Source of the DNA: JAAXKN01 sp036261625
GTDB lineage: Bacteria > Bacteroidota > Ignavibacteria > Ignavibacteriales > SURF-24
Direction of reading: 5' to 3'
Assembly: GCA_036261625.1 (NCBI GenBank)
Contig: DATAKL010000011.1
Coordinates: 22,731-86,730 of the forward strand
Length of the DNA stretch: 64,000 nt
Part shown: one piece after another, positions 34,879 to 44,165 of the stretch
How positions within the stretch are numbered: position 1 is the first letter of the stretch
Layout of the letters: every line of letters begins with the position of its first letter
Program-made: the position numbers and the translations under genes
Notes under the pieces: generated by a model
The model's database searches: none
Told to the model about the DNA's origin: nothing
What the model saw: the letters and a program-made list of their open reading frames with translations, nothing else

Positions 34879-36513
34879 TCAGTTGATGAGAACTGACAGG
34901 GCATCCGTAAATTCATTTATGTCCACCGGCTTTGGCAGTACAGATTCCACACCAAGCCTGTAATATCTTTCCTTCAGCTCATCTGTAAGCGCCCCGGCAA
35001 CAACAATTACCGGAATTTTTTTGCTTTCATCTCTCTTACGCATCGACTCGATGAGCTGGATGCCGTTCATTAAGGGCATGTTGTGATCTGTTACAACAAG
35101 TGAAGGAACTTTGTCCTGTATGATGCTTATTGCCTCGTAGCCGTTTGAAGTCTCTATGATTTCAAAATCGGGCAGGGTCTTTTTGACAAGCTTAACCCAA
35201 AGAGTCCTGACATTCGGGTCATCTTCAACCAGGATGACAACATTCGGAGCCTCGGAAATGATGAAATGAAATTCACTTCCTTTTCCCAATTCGGAATAGA
35301 ACCATATGTCGCCCCCATGCTTTTCAACAATTTCCCTGACTAATGTCAGGCCGAGCCCGCTCCCCTTCTCACCCTTTGTCCCTTCGGAAGAAAATTTCTG
35401 GTCGAAACGGAATATCTTTCTCTTGTTTGCCTCGGAAATTCCCACACCTTCATCCTTAACGGTAAACTCAATAAACCCTTTCTTGAAGTGACCGACAGTG
35501 ATCTCAATTTTTTTATTTTCTTCTGTAAACTTGATCGCATTGCTCAGGAGATTGGTAAGGGCCTGTGTTATGAGCTTTTCATCTGCCTGAATTGAGACTG
35601 TCTCGGGTACGTTAATCTTAATGTCTATGTTTTTTCTGATGGCATTGCCCGTCAGCGAGGAGACACAGTTATAAACCAGCGAAATGGCCTTCAGGCGCTG
35701 CGGCACAAACTTTACGCTCCCTGTCTGCAGGCGCGACCAGTCCAAAAGGTAGTTTACCAGCTGAAGCTGATTTTGAGAGGACTCATATATGTAGTTCAGG
35801 TATTCATGCTTTTCAATTTCAGAAAGGTTAGTCTCAAAAAGCAGGATTTCGGCAAAGCCCAGTATGCTTGTAAAGGGCGCCCGAAGATCGTGGGAAATAA
35901 TTGAGATGAACCTGTCCTTTGCAGCATTGAGTTCCAGAAGTTTTTCCTGCGACTCCCGTAAAGCCTCTTCGGTATTCTTCAGTTCCGTTACATTGAAGAC
36001 TATTCCATCCCTCCGTCTGACATTGCCGTTGATGTCGCGTTCCACGGTAATACTTTCCTTAACCCAGATTGTTTCCCCGCTTTTTGCAATAATCCTATAC
36101 TGAAGATTTATGCTTTTCTGAGAAGGGTCCTGTTCGAAGTCGGTAAGTTTTTTTCTGATCTGGAAGGCATCACCGGCGTGAATGAGCGAGAGCCCGCGCC
36201 CCGGCATATTCATGACTTCCTCAGCCGTATAGCCGGTTATTTTCCTGATCGATTCCGTATAGAAAACATCCCCGTCCTGTCCGTTTTCTGAAGAAACAGA
36301 CCAGAGGAATTCCTCAATATTTGATGTGATCCTGCGGTATTTTTCAAGCTCTTTTTTGAGTAAATCTGCTTCAAAATCCAATCCGGCTCCGGCAACTGAA
36401 GTCTTGGGCGGCTTTTTCCCCGCCAGGTCCCTTTTATGGCTGATTGGAAGGGTTTCCAGACTGTTTTCTCCATTATTATTCTCTGTTTCAAAGCCGGGCT
36501 GGATTTCTCTCAT
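34879..36513 (-). CDS. Hybrid sensor histidine kinase: PAS, HisKA, HATPase, receiver
   Basis: Cytoplasmic two-component sensor of 544 residues with no membrane segment. It has an N-terminal PAS domain (about 60-180, GYTAEEVMNMPGRGLSLIH), dimerisation/phosphoacceptor helix with His208 (FISIISHDLRAPFTS), an ATP-binding domain (NLLSNAIKFT, DEGVGIS, GSGLGLTLV) and a C-terminal receiver (phosphoacceptor Asp476 in VVTDHNMPLMNG, Lys in LPKPVDI). Input signal and output partner are unknown. It is a single gene, 106 nt upstream of the UpxY-like gene. Confidence 0.95.
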   Translation of the reverse strand: MREIQPGFETENNNGENSLETLPISHKRDLAGKKPPKTSVAGAGLDFEADLLKKELEKYRRITSNIEEFLWSVSSENGQDGDVFYTESIRKITGYTAEEVMNMPGRGLSLIHAGDAFQIRKKLTDFEQDPSQKSINLQYRIIAKSGETIWVKESITVERDINGNVRRRDGIVFNVTELKNTEEALRESQEKLLELNAAKDRFISIISHDLRAPFTSILGFAEILLFETNLSEIEKHEYLNYIYESSQNQLQLVNYLLDWSRLQTGSVKFVPQRLKAISLVYNCVSSLTGNAIRKNIDIKINVPETVSIQADEKLITQALTNLLSNAIKFTEENKKIEITVGHFKKGFIEFTVKDEGVGISEANKRKIFRFDQKFSSEGTKGEKGSGLGLTLVREIVEKHGGDIWFYSELGKGSEFHFIISEAPNVVILVEDDPNVRTLWVKLVKKTLPDFEIIETSNGYEAISIIQDKVPSLVVTDHNMPLMNGIQLIESMRKRDESKKIPVIVVAGALTDELKERYYRLGVESVLPKPVDINEFTDALSVLIN

Positions 36514-36589
36514 AATTTCTCAATCTTTTAATAAATTCTTCAGACAAAATATAAAATAGATTAATTAATCGAAAATTTTTTGAAAAATT

Positions 36590-37705
36590 TTAATTGATAA
36601 AATGGTTATACACATACTCTGCAATTGCCATTGATGAGGTAAGTCCGGGTGACTCAATTCCCACCAGGTTGATCACATGAGGCAGCCCCCAGGCTGATTC
36701 CTCCCGGATTATGAAATCGTTAAAATCCTTATCTGAGGCCAGGCGAGGGCGGATGCCCGACATATCAGCATACAAGTCGTCAAACTGAAGTGAGGGGAAG
36801 TATGTTTTTATGGCATTATAAAATTCAGCCTGGCGCGTCTCATCCACAAAATATTTTTCTTCCGTCATCGGCTCTTTTTCAACGTCAGGACCGAACCTTA
36901 CGCCGCCATTTAAGTCGAGCGTTACGTGAACACCCAGGCCGTGGAGTTTCGGCATGGGAACCGGATAAATAAGATGCCTGAAAACCTCCCCTTTGCCTTT
37001 TAAGCGGAAGTAGTTCCCTTTCACCATTTTTAGTTTGTATTCAGGATTTTTCACGCCTAAAACTTCAGCCACCTGGTCAGAATAAAGCCCTGCCGAGTTA
37101 ATTACACCCCCAACTTCAATTTTTGTTATTTCACCCGAGGCATCTTTGATTTCCGCAAGGTATCCCGAAGAGGAATTCTTTGAAAAAGCCACAACCCTGG
37201 CATTAAACAGAAAATCGCATCCATGTTCTTCAGAAGCACATTTAAGCGAATCCATAAGTTCGTGTGCCGAAATAATTCCGGTGGTAGGTGAATATAAGCC
37301 GCCGGATGAGAATACGTACGGTTCTTCTTCTTTTATTTCCTCCTTTGAAACAGTATGCAGGTCCCACATTCCGGCCTCGGCAGCATTGCGCTTTACCGTT
37401 TCAAGCTTCTCCATCTCGCTTTCATTAATGGCAATAATGTATTTGCCGGTATTTTTATGTGCCACATTCTTTCTTCGGCACCAGTCGTAAAGAAGCTCTT
37501 TGCCTCTTATGCAGAGCCTGGATTTTAGTGATCCGGGCGGATAATAAATGCCGGCATGTATTACCTCGCTGTTGCGGCTGGAAACCCCGGTTCCGATCTT
37601 TCCTTCTTTTTCAATTACAAGAACCCGGAAGCCATTCCTTGAAAGAATTTCTGCCTGCGCAAGACCTACAACTCCGGCCCCAATGACTAAAAAATCGTAA
37701 TCCAT
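36590..37705 (-). CDS. lhgO: L-2-hydroxyglutarate oxidase (FAD-dependent)
   Basis: Oxidises L-2-hydroxyglutarate to 2-oxoglutarate at the membrane, electrons usually passing to quinone. It has 371 residues. The FAD motif is DFLVIGAGVVGLAQAEILSRNG, followed by SSRNSEVIHAGIYY, typical of LhgO. The conserved GIRPRL and GIESPGLTSSMAIAEYV close the protein. The ATG at 37705 is 8 nt after the ROK kinase stop, so the two are co-transcribed. Confidence 0.93.
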   Translation of the reverse strand: MDYDFLVIGAGVVGLAQAEILSRNGFRVLVIEKEGKIGTGVSSRNSEVIHAGIYYPPGSLKSRLCIRGKELLYDWCRRKNVAHKNTGKYIIAINESEMEKLETVKRNAAEAGMWDLHTVSKEEIKEEEPYVFSSGGLYSPTTGIISAHELMDSLKCASEEHGCDFLFNARVVAFSKNSSSGYLAEIKDASGEITKIEVGGVINSAGLYSDQVAEVLGVKNPEYKLKMVKGNYFRLKGKGEVFRHLIYPVPMPKLHGLGVHVTLDLNGGVRFGPDVEKEPMTEEKYFVDETRQAEFYNAIKTYFPSLQFDDLYADMSGIRPRLASDKDFNDFIIREESAWGLPHVINLVGIESPGLTSSMAIAEYVYNHFIN

Positions 37706-37713
37706 ATGGCTTT

Positions 37714-38592
37714 TTAAGATTTTAGTTGAGAAATAATTTTAGCTTCACCTGCCCTCTGTGCATCATAGTAGAGTGCTGCAGCCCCCAGTATGGCTACCTG
37801 ATCCAGTTCCGAAGGCTCAATTACAAGTTTCTTAAGTGAATTCTGGTAGGCAAAGGTTTTTACTTCCTGCCACATGCTCTCCTTAAAAAGATCGAAAGCC
37901 CGGCTTACAGATCCCCCAAGAATAACCACCTCAGGATCATAGGCATAAAGAACGACCTTAATGGCCTGCCCAAGATGCCCTCCTAAAAGATGAAACATAT
38001 GAAGCGCCTCTTTGTCGCCGCTCAAGGCCCTTTTATAAGCCTCTTCACCCGTGGTATTAAACTCATTTACAAAGAACTGCCCCGAGCAGTAGGCCTCGTA
38101 AATGCTTTCCTTATAGGGGATCATGCCGAACTCCCCGGCCCCGCAGTTTGTACCCGAATAAAGCCTTCCGTCGGTAAATATCCCGGCTCCGAGCCCCGTG
38201 CCCATTATTATGCCGACTCCGTTACGAAAGTCCTTCATCTTGCCGAAATACTTCTCACCTGCAGCAAAGCAGTTGGCGTCGTTGTTTATATATGAGGGCA
38301 CAGAGTATTTTTTCTCCAGTATTTCCTTTAACGGAACCTCTTTCCAGGATGGTATATTCTGCACATCGTATACTATCCCTTTTTCAGTGTCCACCACGCT
38401 CGGAACTCCAACGCCTATTCCGGAAGTATCCTTACCCACGAGCTGGTCTATAAGAAGGAATATCTCATTTAAGACGGCACTTTCATCGGAACTTTTGCTT
38501 ATCGGTGAAGAGACTACTTTCTTCAGGCTCTTATCTTCAACAAGCCCCGCTCTTACATTTGTGCCGCCCAGATCAATTCCTAAAACATTCAT
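37714..38592 (-). CDS. ROK-family sugar kinase
   Basis: Phosphorylates glucose or an aminosugar with ATP. It has 292 residues: ATP motif GIDLGGTNVRAGLV, catalytic NNDANCFAAGEKYFG, and a second phosphate loop GIIMGTGLGAG. The Cys-rich zinc motif of classical ROK members is absent; only CGAGEFGMIPY is present in that position. A Shine-Dalgarno site AAGGAG precedes the ATG. Neighbouring MFS sugar transporter supports a sugar role. Confidence 0.9.
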   Translation of the reverse strand: MNVLGIDLGGTNVRAGLVEDKSLKKVVSSPISKSSDESAVLNEIFLLIDQLVGKDTSGIGVGVPSVVDTEKGIVYDVQNIPSWKEVPLKEILEKKYSVPSYINNDANCFAAGEKYFGKMKDFRNGVGIIMGTGLGAGIFTDGRLYSGTNCGAGEFGMIPYKESIYEAYCSGQFFVNEFNTTGEEAYKRALSGDKEALHMFHLLGGHLGQAIKVVLYAYDPEVVILGGSVSRAFDLFKESMWQEVKTFAYQNSLKKLVIEPSELDQVAILGAAALYYDAQRAGEAKIISQLKS

Positions 38593-38626
38593 CAGTCATT
38601 CTCCTTTTTAGATGTCTTCAACTTTT

Positions 38627-39889
38627 TTAGATGGCTTCAGCTTTCTTTTTCTTCATGCTAATGGTCTCATTTGTAATAATCGGTTTAGCCCAGATCCCTA
38701 TGCTGAACAGATAGCCCAGTGTGAGGTAAAGGAAGAACATTCCGAACCTGAGACCGAACCTGTCGCCCAGCCATCCTATTATAAGGGGAACTATAGCGCC
38801 TCCTATAATCGCTGTGCAGAGAATGCCGGAGAATGAGCCGTGATTGCGGTCGAGGGAATTCAAAGCAAGCGAAAATACAATTGACCACATTACCGAGGCT
38901 GAAAAGCCGACCATTGGAAAAGCTATTAAAGCCATGGAGGTTGTTCCGAAAAATGCCACCGTAAGCCAGAAAATAGCCGAAAGTACAAAGCCCAAGAGGA
39001 CTTTTCTGCTGTCGAAAAATTTAAGGAAGAGCATTCCCAGGAGGCATCCTGCCGTCAGCATTCCCCAGAACCAGGCAACCGTTGAAGCGCCCACGGTCTG
39101 AGGATCGAGGCCGTGATAGGTGTAAAGGAACTGTGAAATCCAGTTGGCCACCCCCTGCTCAGTACCTACGTAGGCAAAGATTCCGATGAAATATAAAATT
39201 ACCGTCTTTTCCCTGAACAGGTTCTTGTGCGTCTCCCAGGCGCCTGCAATCTCGTCTTCCTTTCTGTGGACCTCCGGGAATCTTGAGACGAGCATCAGCA
39301 CCACCATTACTGCAGCAACAAATGCAAAAACCCAGTAAAGCGATACCCAGGGGAGTGAGGCCGGCACTACTTTTTCCAGAGCTGTTATTATAATACCCCG
39401 GTCACCCGCGGGCTGGTGAATATTCCTTACAAGATAGGAATATATATAGGGACTTAAGAAAGAAGCCAGGCCGAAGATGAGCTGTGCAAAGACAGAATTA
39501 AATGCAAAGTGTTCTTCCCCCCCTGCTGTCCTTAAGAGAGGATTTATTGCCACCTGAAGCATTGCCATTCCAACCCCGATTAAAAACAGGGAGATAATTG
39601 CAACGGTATAAGAAGGAACAACGGCAAACAAAAAGGCTCCAAGTAATGCCACCAGAAAGGCCGCAGCCATGACCGGCTTTTCCTTGTACCTGTCTACCAG
39701 CATTCCCGAAGGAATGGACATTACGCCATAGGCAATAAAAAATGAAAACGGAAACAAAGCCGCAAGCGTAAGGCTTAAATTAAAACTTTTTATAATGTCT
39801 GGTATTATGGGACCCAGTATGTTGGTCAGAAGTGATATGACAAAGAATGTCACGAAGATCAGACCTATGATATAATAGCTTCTTTTCAT
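38627..39889 (-). CDS. Sugar MFS transporter
   Basis: Inner-membrane proton-coupled sugar importer of the FucP/glucose-galactose type. It has 420 residues with 12 predicted helices. Early ones show FSFFIAYGVMSIPSGMLVDRY, a classical MFS loop. A charged tail (ISMKKKKAEAI) closes it. It lies 34 nt upstream of the ROK kinase and together with lhgO probably forms one transcription unit. Confidence 0.9.
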   Translation of the reverse strand: MKRSYYIIGLIFVTFFVISLLTNILGPIIPDIIKSFNLSLTLAALFPFSFFIAYGVMSIPSGMLVDRYKEKPVMAAAFLVALLGAFLFAVVPSYTVAIISLFLIGVGMAMLQVAINPLLRTAGGEEHFAFNSVFAQLIFGLASFLSPYIYSYLVRNIHQPAGDRGIIITALEKVVPASLPWVSLYWVFAFVAAVMVVLMLVSRFPEVHRKEDEIAGAWETHKNLFREKTVILYFIGIFAYVGTEQGVANWISQFLYTYHGLDPQTVGASTVAWFWGMLTAGCLLGMLFLKFFDSRKVLLGFVLSAIFWLTVAFFGTTSMALIAFPMVGFSASVMWSIVFSLALNSLDRNHGSFSGILCTAIIGGAIVPLIIGWLGDRFGLRFGMFFLYLTLGYLFSIGIWAKPIITNETISMKKKKAEAI

Positions 39890-39908
39890 TGTTAACTCTC
39901 TTATTGGG

Positions 39909-39938
39909 AATTAAAAATTAAAAATTAAAAATTAAAAA
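39909..39938. repeat. AATTAAA heptamer tandem repeat
   Basis: Four copies of AATTAAA followed by A-rich sequence, just upstream of the MFS gene. Confidence 0.8.
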
Positions 39939-40021
39939 GGGAAGCGTATAAAAATAAAAATGCCCCAAAAACAGTCAAAGACTATCCTTGAGGCTTAGGG
40001 TGAATTCCATCAACTTTTTTC

Positions 40022-40052
40022 CGTCGCACGTCGCACGTTGAACGTTGAACGT
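40022..40052. repeat. Two-type 7-bp tandem repeat at the end of the anti-sigma gene
   Basis: CGTCGCA twice followed by CGTTGAA twice and CGT, ending 2 nt before the stop codon of the anti-sigma-like gene. Confidence 0.85.
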
Positions 40053-40054
40053 AT

Positions 40055-40768
40055 TTATCTCCTGCTTCTCATCATTCTGCGTATGGAATCCATCCGTGCA
40101 CGGAGCATGTCGAGGCTTCTGTCACCTTCCTGATAAATGTTAAATCCCTCGAAATTAACCGTATTTGCGCCGTTTCCATACTGCACGGCTCCATAAGGAG
40201 AAGGCTTCTCGCGCAGACTTCTGTCTATATCCCCGCTGCTGCTGCTGTTCTCATCCTGCATATTGAGTTCTCTTATTCTTCTAAGGAGCCTGTCGTTTAA
40301 GGCCATCTGTTCCGGATCCCTTGCCGGAGCGCTAAGCCTGCCGCGGCCTGATTCCGGAAGAGCCTTCGGGGCGGCGTTTTTCTTCGTTACAACGTCTGTT
40401 GAAGAGATCTCGCCCGGACTGATGAGCAGATTCTCTTTAGGTGCATTTTTCAGTGCCTGGCTGCTGCGGAGCTGAGGCGCAGTCATGAATGGATTTTCAG
40501 AAGTCTTAGGGTTAAAGATCAGAAATGCAATCACCGCTGTTGCGGCCAGAGCACCTGCAGGAATAAGCACTTTTCTTATGCCAAATGTACCGGGCAGGAA
40601 TGCAAAGAGCGTTTTTTTGCTCTTCTCCTCCTTAATGGCTTCAAGGCTGTTAAGCTTCCTCCTCAGATTCACCTCGAAATCAGCAGGAGCCGAAAGGTGC
40701 GGCAATTCCTTAAGTGATTTGATTACACTCTTAAACTTTTCATCTTCAATATCGTATCTTTTAGTCAT
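40055..40768 (-). CDS. Probable anti-sigma factor, single-pass membrane protein
   Basis: 237 residues with one central membrane segment (VLIPAGALAATAVIAFLIF). The N-terminal ~90 residues are predicted cytoplasmic, and would face the sigma factor; no HxxxCxxC zinc motif is seen. The C-terminal ~130 residues are periplasmic and low in complexity. It starts 6 nt after the ECF sigma stop, the usual arrangement for a sigma/anti-sigma pair; function rests on this context. Confidence 0.65.
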   Translation of the reverse strand: MTKRYDIEDEKFKSVIKSLKELPHLSAPADFEVNLRRKLNSLEAIKEEKSKKTLFAFLPGTFGIRKVLIPAGALAATAVIAFLIFNPKTSENPFMTAPQLRSSQALKNAPKENLLISPGEISSTDVVTKKNAAPKALPESGRGRLSAPARDPEQMALNDRLLRRIRELNMQDENSSSSGDIDRSLREKPSPYGAVQYGNGANTVNFEGFNIYQEGDRSLDMLRARMDSIRRMMRSRR

Positions 40769-40773
40769 AGGCG

Positions 40774-41355
40774 TTACTCTTTATAAATTGGCTTTAATAA
40801 TTTCTGAAGCTGTGCTCTTCCGCGGTTAATGCGCGATTTTACCGTTCCGATGGACAATCCCGTAATTTCTGCAATTTCCTCATACGACAAGTCCTGAACA
40901 TCCCGCATAATTACTACTTCCCGGTAAACTTCCTTAACCCTGGAAAGCGCCTTCTGAATTATCCTGTTCTTAAGCTCACTGTCTGCCAGAACGTCCGGCG
41001 TGGCTGAGGTATCCAGAAGATCAATCGTTTCGTCATCCTCGCCCGAGTGAATTGAAAAGAGGTTTTTCCTTTTCCTTCTTTTCAGCTCATTTTTGGCCAG
41101 ATTAGTGGCAATTGTATAAATCCATGTTGAAAACCTGGCAAACGACTTATATGAGTCCTTATGCAGGTAGAAGCGTATCATTGTATCCTGCACCACATCT
41201 GTAGAGACATCGCGGTCCCCTACAAATCTAAAGACGAAGTTAGTCAACGGATCCTTGTAGCGTTTTACCAGCAGTTCATAGGCCTCAACATTGTTATTGG
41301 TCTGAAATTCGCTGATCAGCTCTTCGTCCGTAAGTTCAGATAAATTGGTTGCCAA
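40774..41355 (-). CDS. ECF-type RNA polymerase sigma factor
   Basis: Directs RNA polymerase to a stress or envelope regulon. It has 193 residues: region 2 (DPLTNFVFRFVGDRDVSTDV, STWIYTIATNLAKNELKRR) and region 4 helix-turn-helix (LSYEEIAEITGLSIGTVKSRI). The start appears to be TTG at 41355 with no clear Shine-Dalgarno site; no ATG occurs in frame before residue 80. The following gene is the probable anti-sigma factor. Confidence 0.92.
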   Translation of the reverse strand: MATNLSELTDEELISEFQTNNNVEAYELLVKRYKDPLTNFVFRFVGDRDVSTDVVQDTMIRFYLHKDSYKSFARFSTWIYTIATNLAKNELKRRKRKNLFSIHSGEDDETIDLLDTSATPDVLADSELKNRIIQKALSRVKEVYREVVIMRDVQDLSYEEIAEITGLSIGTVKSRINRGRAQLQKLLKPIYKE

Positions 41356-41514
41356 TTTGATATTTATACTCTATTAATTGAAAAAATGTTTCAGATATTC
41401 AAAGAAATTTAACGCATACGACGCTATAAATCAAAATATAATAAGAGGTGTTTTAGTTCCAAATCCCACTGAAAAACTGCAGATTCCACGTAAATGCAAA
41501 ATTTCCCCGGAAAA

Positions 41515-42531
41515 TTACTGAAAAATTTCCCCCAGGAGGATCGTAACGACTGTCTTTGGGTCAGCCGAGGTGGTCTTAACCGTCAGGTCGGCCTTAAAAA
41601 GTGCCCTCGCAATTCTTAAGAGCCGCTGGTCCCTGTATAAAAAAGCTGCTTTTTTATAGTCCTTGTAGTAAAACGGATGCGTGCCAATTACCCTGGAGGC
41701 TTCGTTATCGGGCATACCGTTTTTCGTCAGTTCAGGCACCTGTGCCAGCTGAGTAAAATATCTGTTAAGCATGGAAATAATAAAAAGTACATCCTTTCCC
41801 TTATCAAGCAGATTATAAGCTACCTCAAGAGCCTTTGCTTTACTGCCCGAGGCAATTGCATTCTGCAGGTCGAAAATTGTAAATTCCTTCAGCGCCGAGG
41901 AAATATTAAATATCACTTCACGCGTAATTTCACTGTCCTCTCCCAGGTAGGCAAATATCTTCTGAAGCTGCATTTCAATGAGGCTTCTGTTCTCCCCTAC
42001 CGTATCGGTTAAAAGCGCTGCATTTTCAGGAGTGATTACCTTTGACTTTCGGGCTGCATACTTGACGATCCAGCTTGTAAGTTCACCTCCCTTGAGCTCA
42101 TTGGCCTCAAAAAGATACCCTTTTTTAAGGAATGTAAAGTACGGTTCGGCCTCAACATTTGAGATATTCCCGTGTTTTGTAAATACTACGGTTGTAAATG
42201 CCGGGGGATTGGAGGCAAACTGGCTGAACTTTTTCTTGTCGCCTTTTAAATCATCAAAGTCCTTTACAATCATCAGCTTCTTTTCGCTTCCGAACGGGAA
42301 AGCCTGAGCCTGATCAATGACTTCCATAACAGTCCTCTCCTTTCCGCTTAAGACCTCCTTATCGAAGTCTGAAGAAAGAAGAGGCTCTATGGCTGCTTCA
42401 ACGGCTCTTGCAGCGTTTTCAATGCTGTAGGTATCCTCCCCGTAGAAGAAGAAAACGGGGAGGAATGAGTCTTTCTTAAGAAACTTTCCTATCGAATATA
42501 CTGAGGGTACGGGAACTTTATTTTTTGCCAT
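41515..42531 (-). CDS. holA: DNA polymerase III subunit delta
   Basis: Clamp-loader subunit that opens the beta clamp. It has 338 residues, with the HolA pattern FFYGEDTYSIENAARAV, EKKLMIVKDFDD and a C-terminal IISMLNRYFTQLAQV region. Length is normal. It is 22 nt downstream of the cyclophilin gene. Confidence 0.9.
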   Translation of the reverse strand: MAKNKVPVPSVYSIGKFLKKDSFLPVFFFYGEDTYSIENAARAVEAAIEPLLSSDFDKEVLSGKERTVMEVIDQAQAFPFGSEKKLMIVKDFDDLKGDKKKFSQFASNPPAFTTVVFTKHGNISNVEAEPYFTFLKKGYLFEANELKGGELTSWIVKYAARKSKVITPENAALLTDTVGENRSLIEMQLQKIFAYLGEDSEITREVIFNISSALKEFTIFDLQNAIASGSKAKALEVAYNLLDKGKDVLFIISMLNRYFTQLAQVPELTKNGMPDNEASRVIGTHPFYYKDYKKAAFLYRDQRLLRIARALFKADLTVKTTSADPKTVVTILLGEIFQ

Positions 42532-42553
42532 TTACCTGATTTCCCTGCCCTTC

Positions 42554-43264
42554 CTAGCGGGTTTCAAATATGCTGTTTACTTTCTTGAATCTTTTTTCGA
42601 CAGTCACCTTCTCCATTGCAACGGGACTGACAGGCCTTCCGTCGTTGGGTCCCCTTTCAGGTGTAATTTTGCCTGAGGCAATTTTGTTGACCACGTTCAT
42701 CCCTTTAATTACGCGGCCGAAAATGGTGTAGTTTTTCGGCAGCTGCGGGGCGTCATCCAAAATGATAAAAAACTGCGAGGTATTTGTATTAGGTCCGCGG
42801 TTAGCCATTGCCACAACACCTTTTGTGTAGCCTTCCTTGTAGCTTTGGGTATTAGGGTTCAGCTCGTCTTCAAAAGGCCCGCCGTAGATGCTTGAGCCTC
42901 CGGCGCCAGTGCCGGTGGGGTCGCCTCCCTGAATTACGTATCCTTTTGCTATGCGGTGGAATATAACGCCGTTATAGTAGCCTGCAAGACTAAGGCCGAT
43001 AAAATTGGCCGTAGTCTTGGGAGCATCTTTTGTATAGAGCTCAATTTCTATATCGCCGTCCTTTGTTTTTACAGTTGCAACCGTAATGCTGTCCTGGCTT
43101 TTGCTCATGAGCTTGTCAATTGCTGCCATATCTATGTCGAAGCTCTTTTGGGTGGAATCCTGCTGGAGCTGAGCTTCACCTTCAGGTATACCTTTAGAGG
43201 AGTCGGATTTCTGGCATCCGAGTAATAAAGCCATAAACAGGAATGAGATCAGATATCTGTACAT
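42554..43264 (-). CDS. Lipoprotein peptidyl-prolyl isomerase, cyclophilin type
   Basis: Catalyses prolyl isomerisation, probably in the periplasm. It has 236 residues: lipoprotein signal (LISFLFMALLLGC, Cys17), a short acidic linker, then a cyclophilin domain (FIGLSLAGYYNGVIFHRIAKGYVIQGGD, GVVAMANRGPNTNTSQFFI). FHR and the GGD loop carry the catalytic and proline-binding residues. AAGGAG precedes the ATG. Confidence 0.95.
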   Translation of the reverse strand: MYRYLISFLFMALLLGCQKSDSSKGIPEGEAQLQQDSTQKSFDIDMAAIDKLMSKSQDSITVATVKTKDGDIEIELYTKDAPKTTANFIGLSLAGYYNGVIFHRIAKGYVIQGGDPTGTGAGGSSIYGGPFEDELNPNTQSYKEGYTKGVVAMANRGPNTNTSQFFIILDDAPQLPKNYTIFGRVIKGMNVVNKIASGKITPERGPNDGRPVSPVAMEKVTVEKRFKKVNSIFETR

Positions 43265-43284
43265 CTCTAAATTCTCCTTTTTCT

Positions 43285-44136
43285 TTAAGGTTTGATAATG
43301 CTGAAACCGATTAAGCCTAAAATTACTATTCCCAATATTATTCTATAGAATACAAAAACAAAAGTAGAATTTTTTCTTAAAAATTTTAACAGAAAATCTA
43401 TTGCCAGGTATCCTGAAATAAATGCTGCCAGAGTGGCCAGTATAAGATTCAGTGCGGCGCTTTTATCCAGGTAAGGCAAAGATTTCTTAAGTTCCAGAAG
43501 CCCGCTTCCGAGCACTGCCGGGATGCTGAGAAGAAAAGAAAACCTGGCCGCAGTCTCGCGCGTAAAGCCGAGAAATAAACCTGCTGTTATTGTTGTACCT
43601 GAGCGCGATGAGCCCGGTATAAGAGCAAACGACTGTGCCACACCGGTCAGTAATGAATCGAGCCAGGTAATTTCTTTGATGTCCTTTCTGAATGTGCTCA
43701 CCTTCTCTGCAACGGCCAGAAGGATGCCCAGACCTATGAGACTGAAGGAGATGACAATGAGATTCTTAGTAAAGGCACCTTCAATCTGGTGTCTGAAGGC
43801 AAGGCCTATAATAACAACCGGAATTGAACCGATAATTATAAACCATCCCAGGCGGGAGTTAAGGCTCTGCTCTGAAAACTTCTTTCTTTGTGTGAGATTA
43901 TCCCTTAAGAATTCAGAAATAATATGTATGATATCCTTCCAGAAATAAACCAGCACGGCAAGCAGCGTCCCCAGCTGTATGACAGCCATAAAGGCGGTCC
44001 AGCGGTCAGGATACTGTTCAATCATCTGCCCCACCATAAGCTTTCCTGCCAGCGTCAGGTGCGCCGTGCTGCTGATAGGAAGGAATTCAGACAAGCCCTG
44101 TATAATGCCGAATATAATTGCTTCTAATACGTTCAC
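43285..44136 (-). CDS. uppP: Undecaprenyl-diphosphatase
   Basis: Recycles the lipid carrier of cell-wall and O-antigen synthesis. It has 283 residues and about eight membrane helices. The active-site motifs are GIIQGLSEFLPISSTAHL and LIPGSSRSGTTITAGL. The start is GTG at 44136 with AGGAG 5 nt upstream. It lies 20 nt before the cyclophilin gene. Confidence 0.95.
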   Translation of the reverse strand: MNVLEAIIFGIIQGLSEFLPISSTAHLTLAGKLMVGQMIEQYPDRWTAFMAVIQLGTLLAVLVYFWKDIIHIISEFLRDNLTQRKKFSEQSLNSRLGWFIIIGSIPVVIIGLAFRHQIEGAFTKNLIVISFSLIGLGILLAVAEKVSTFRKDIKEITWLDSLLTGVAQSFALIPGSSRSGTTITAGLFLGFTRETAARFSFLLSIPAVLGSGLLELKKSLPYLDKSAALNLILATLAAFISGYLAIDFLLKFLRKNSTFVFVFYRIILGIVILGLIGFSIIKP

Positions 44137-44165
44137 TTTTACTCCTATTAAGAACAGTTATGTTT

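Noticed and set aside
36590..39889. Dedicated hydroxyglutarate catabolic operon
   Set aside because: lhgO, ROK kinase and MFS genes are adjacent and possibly co-transcribed, but no further pathway genes are present, so only a loose sugar/organic acid link can be claimed.
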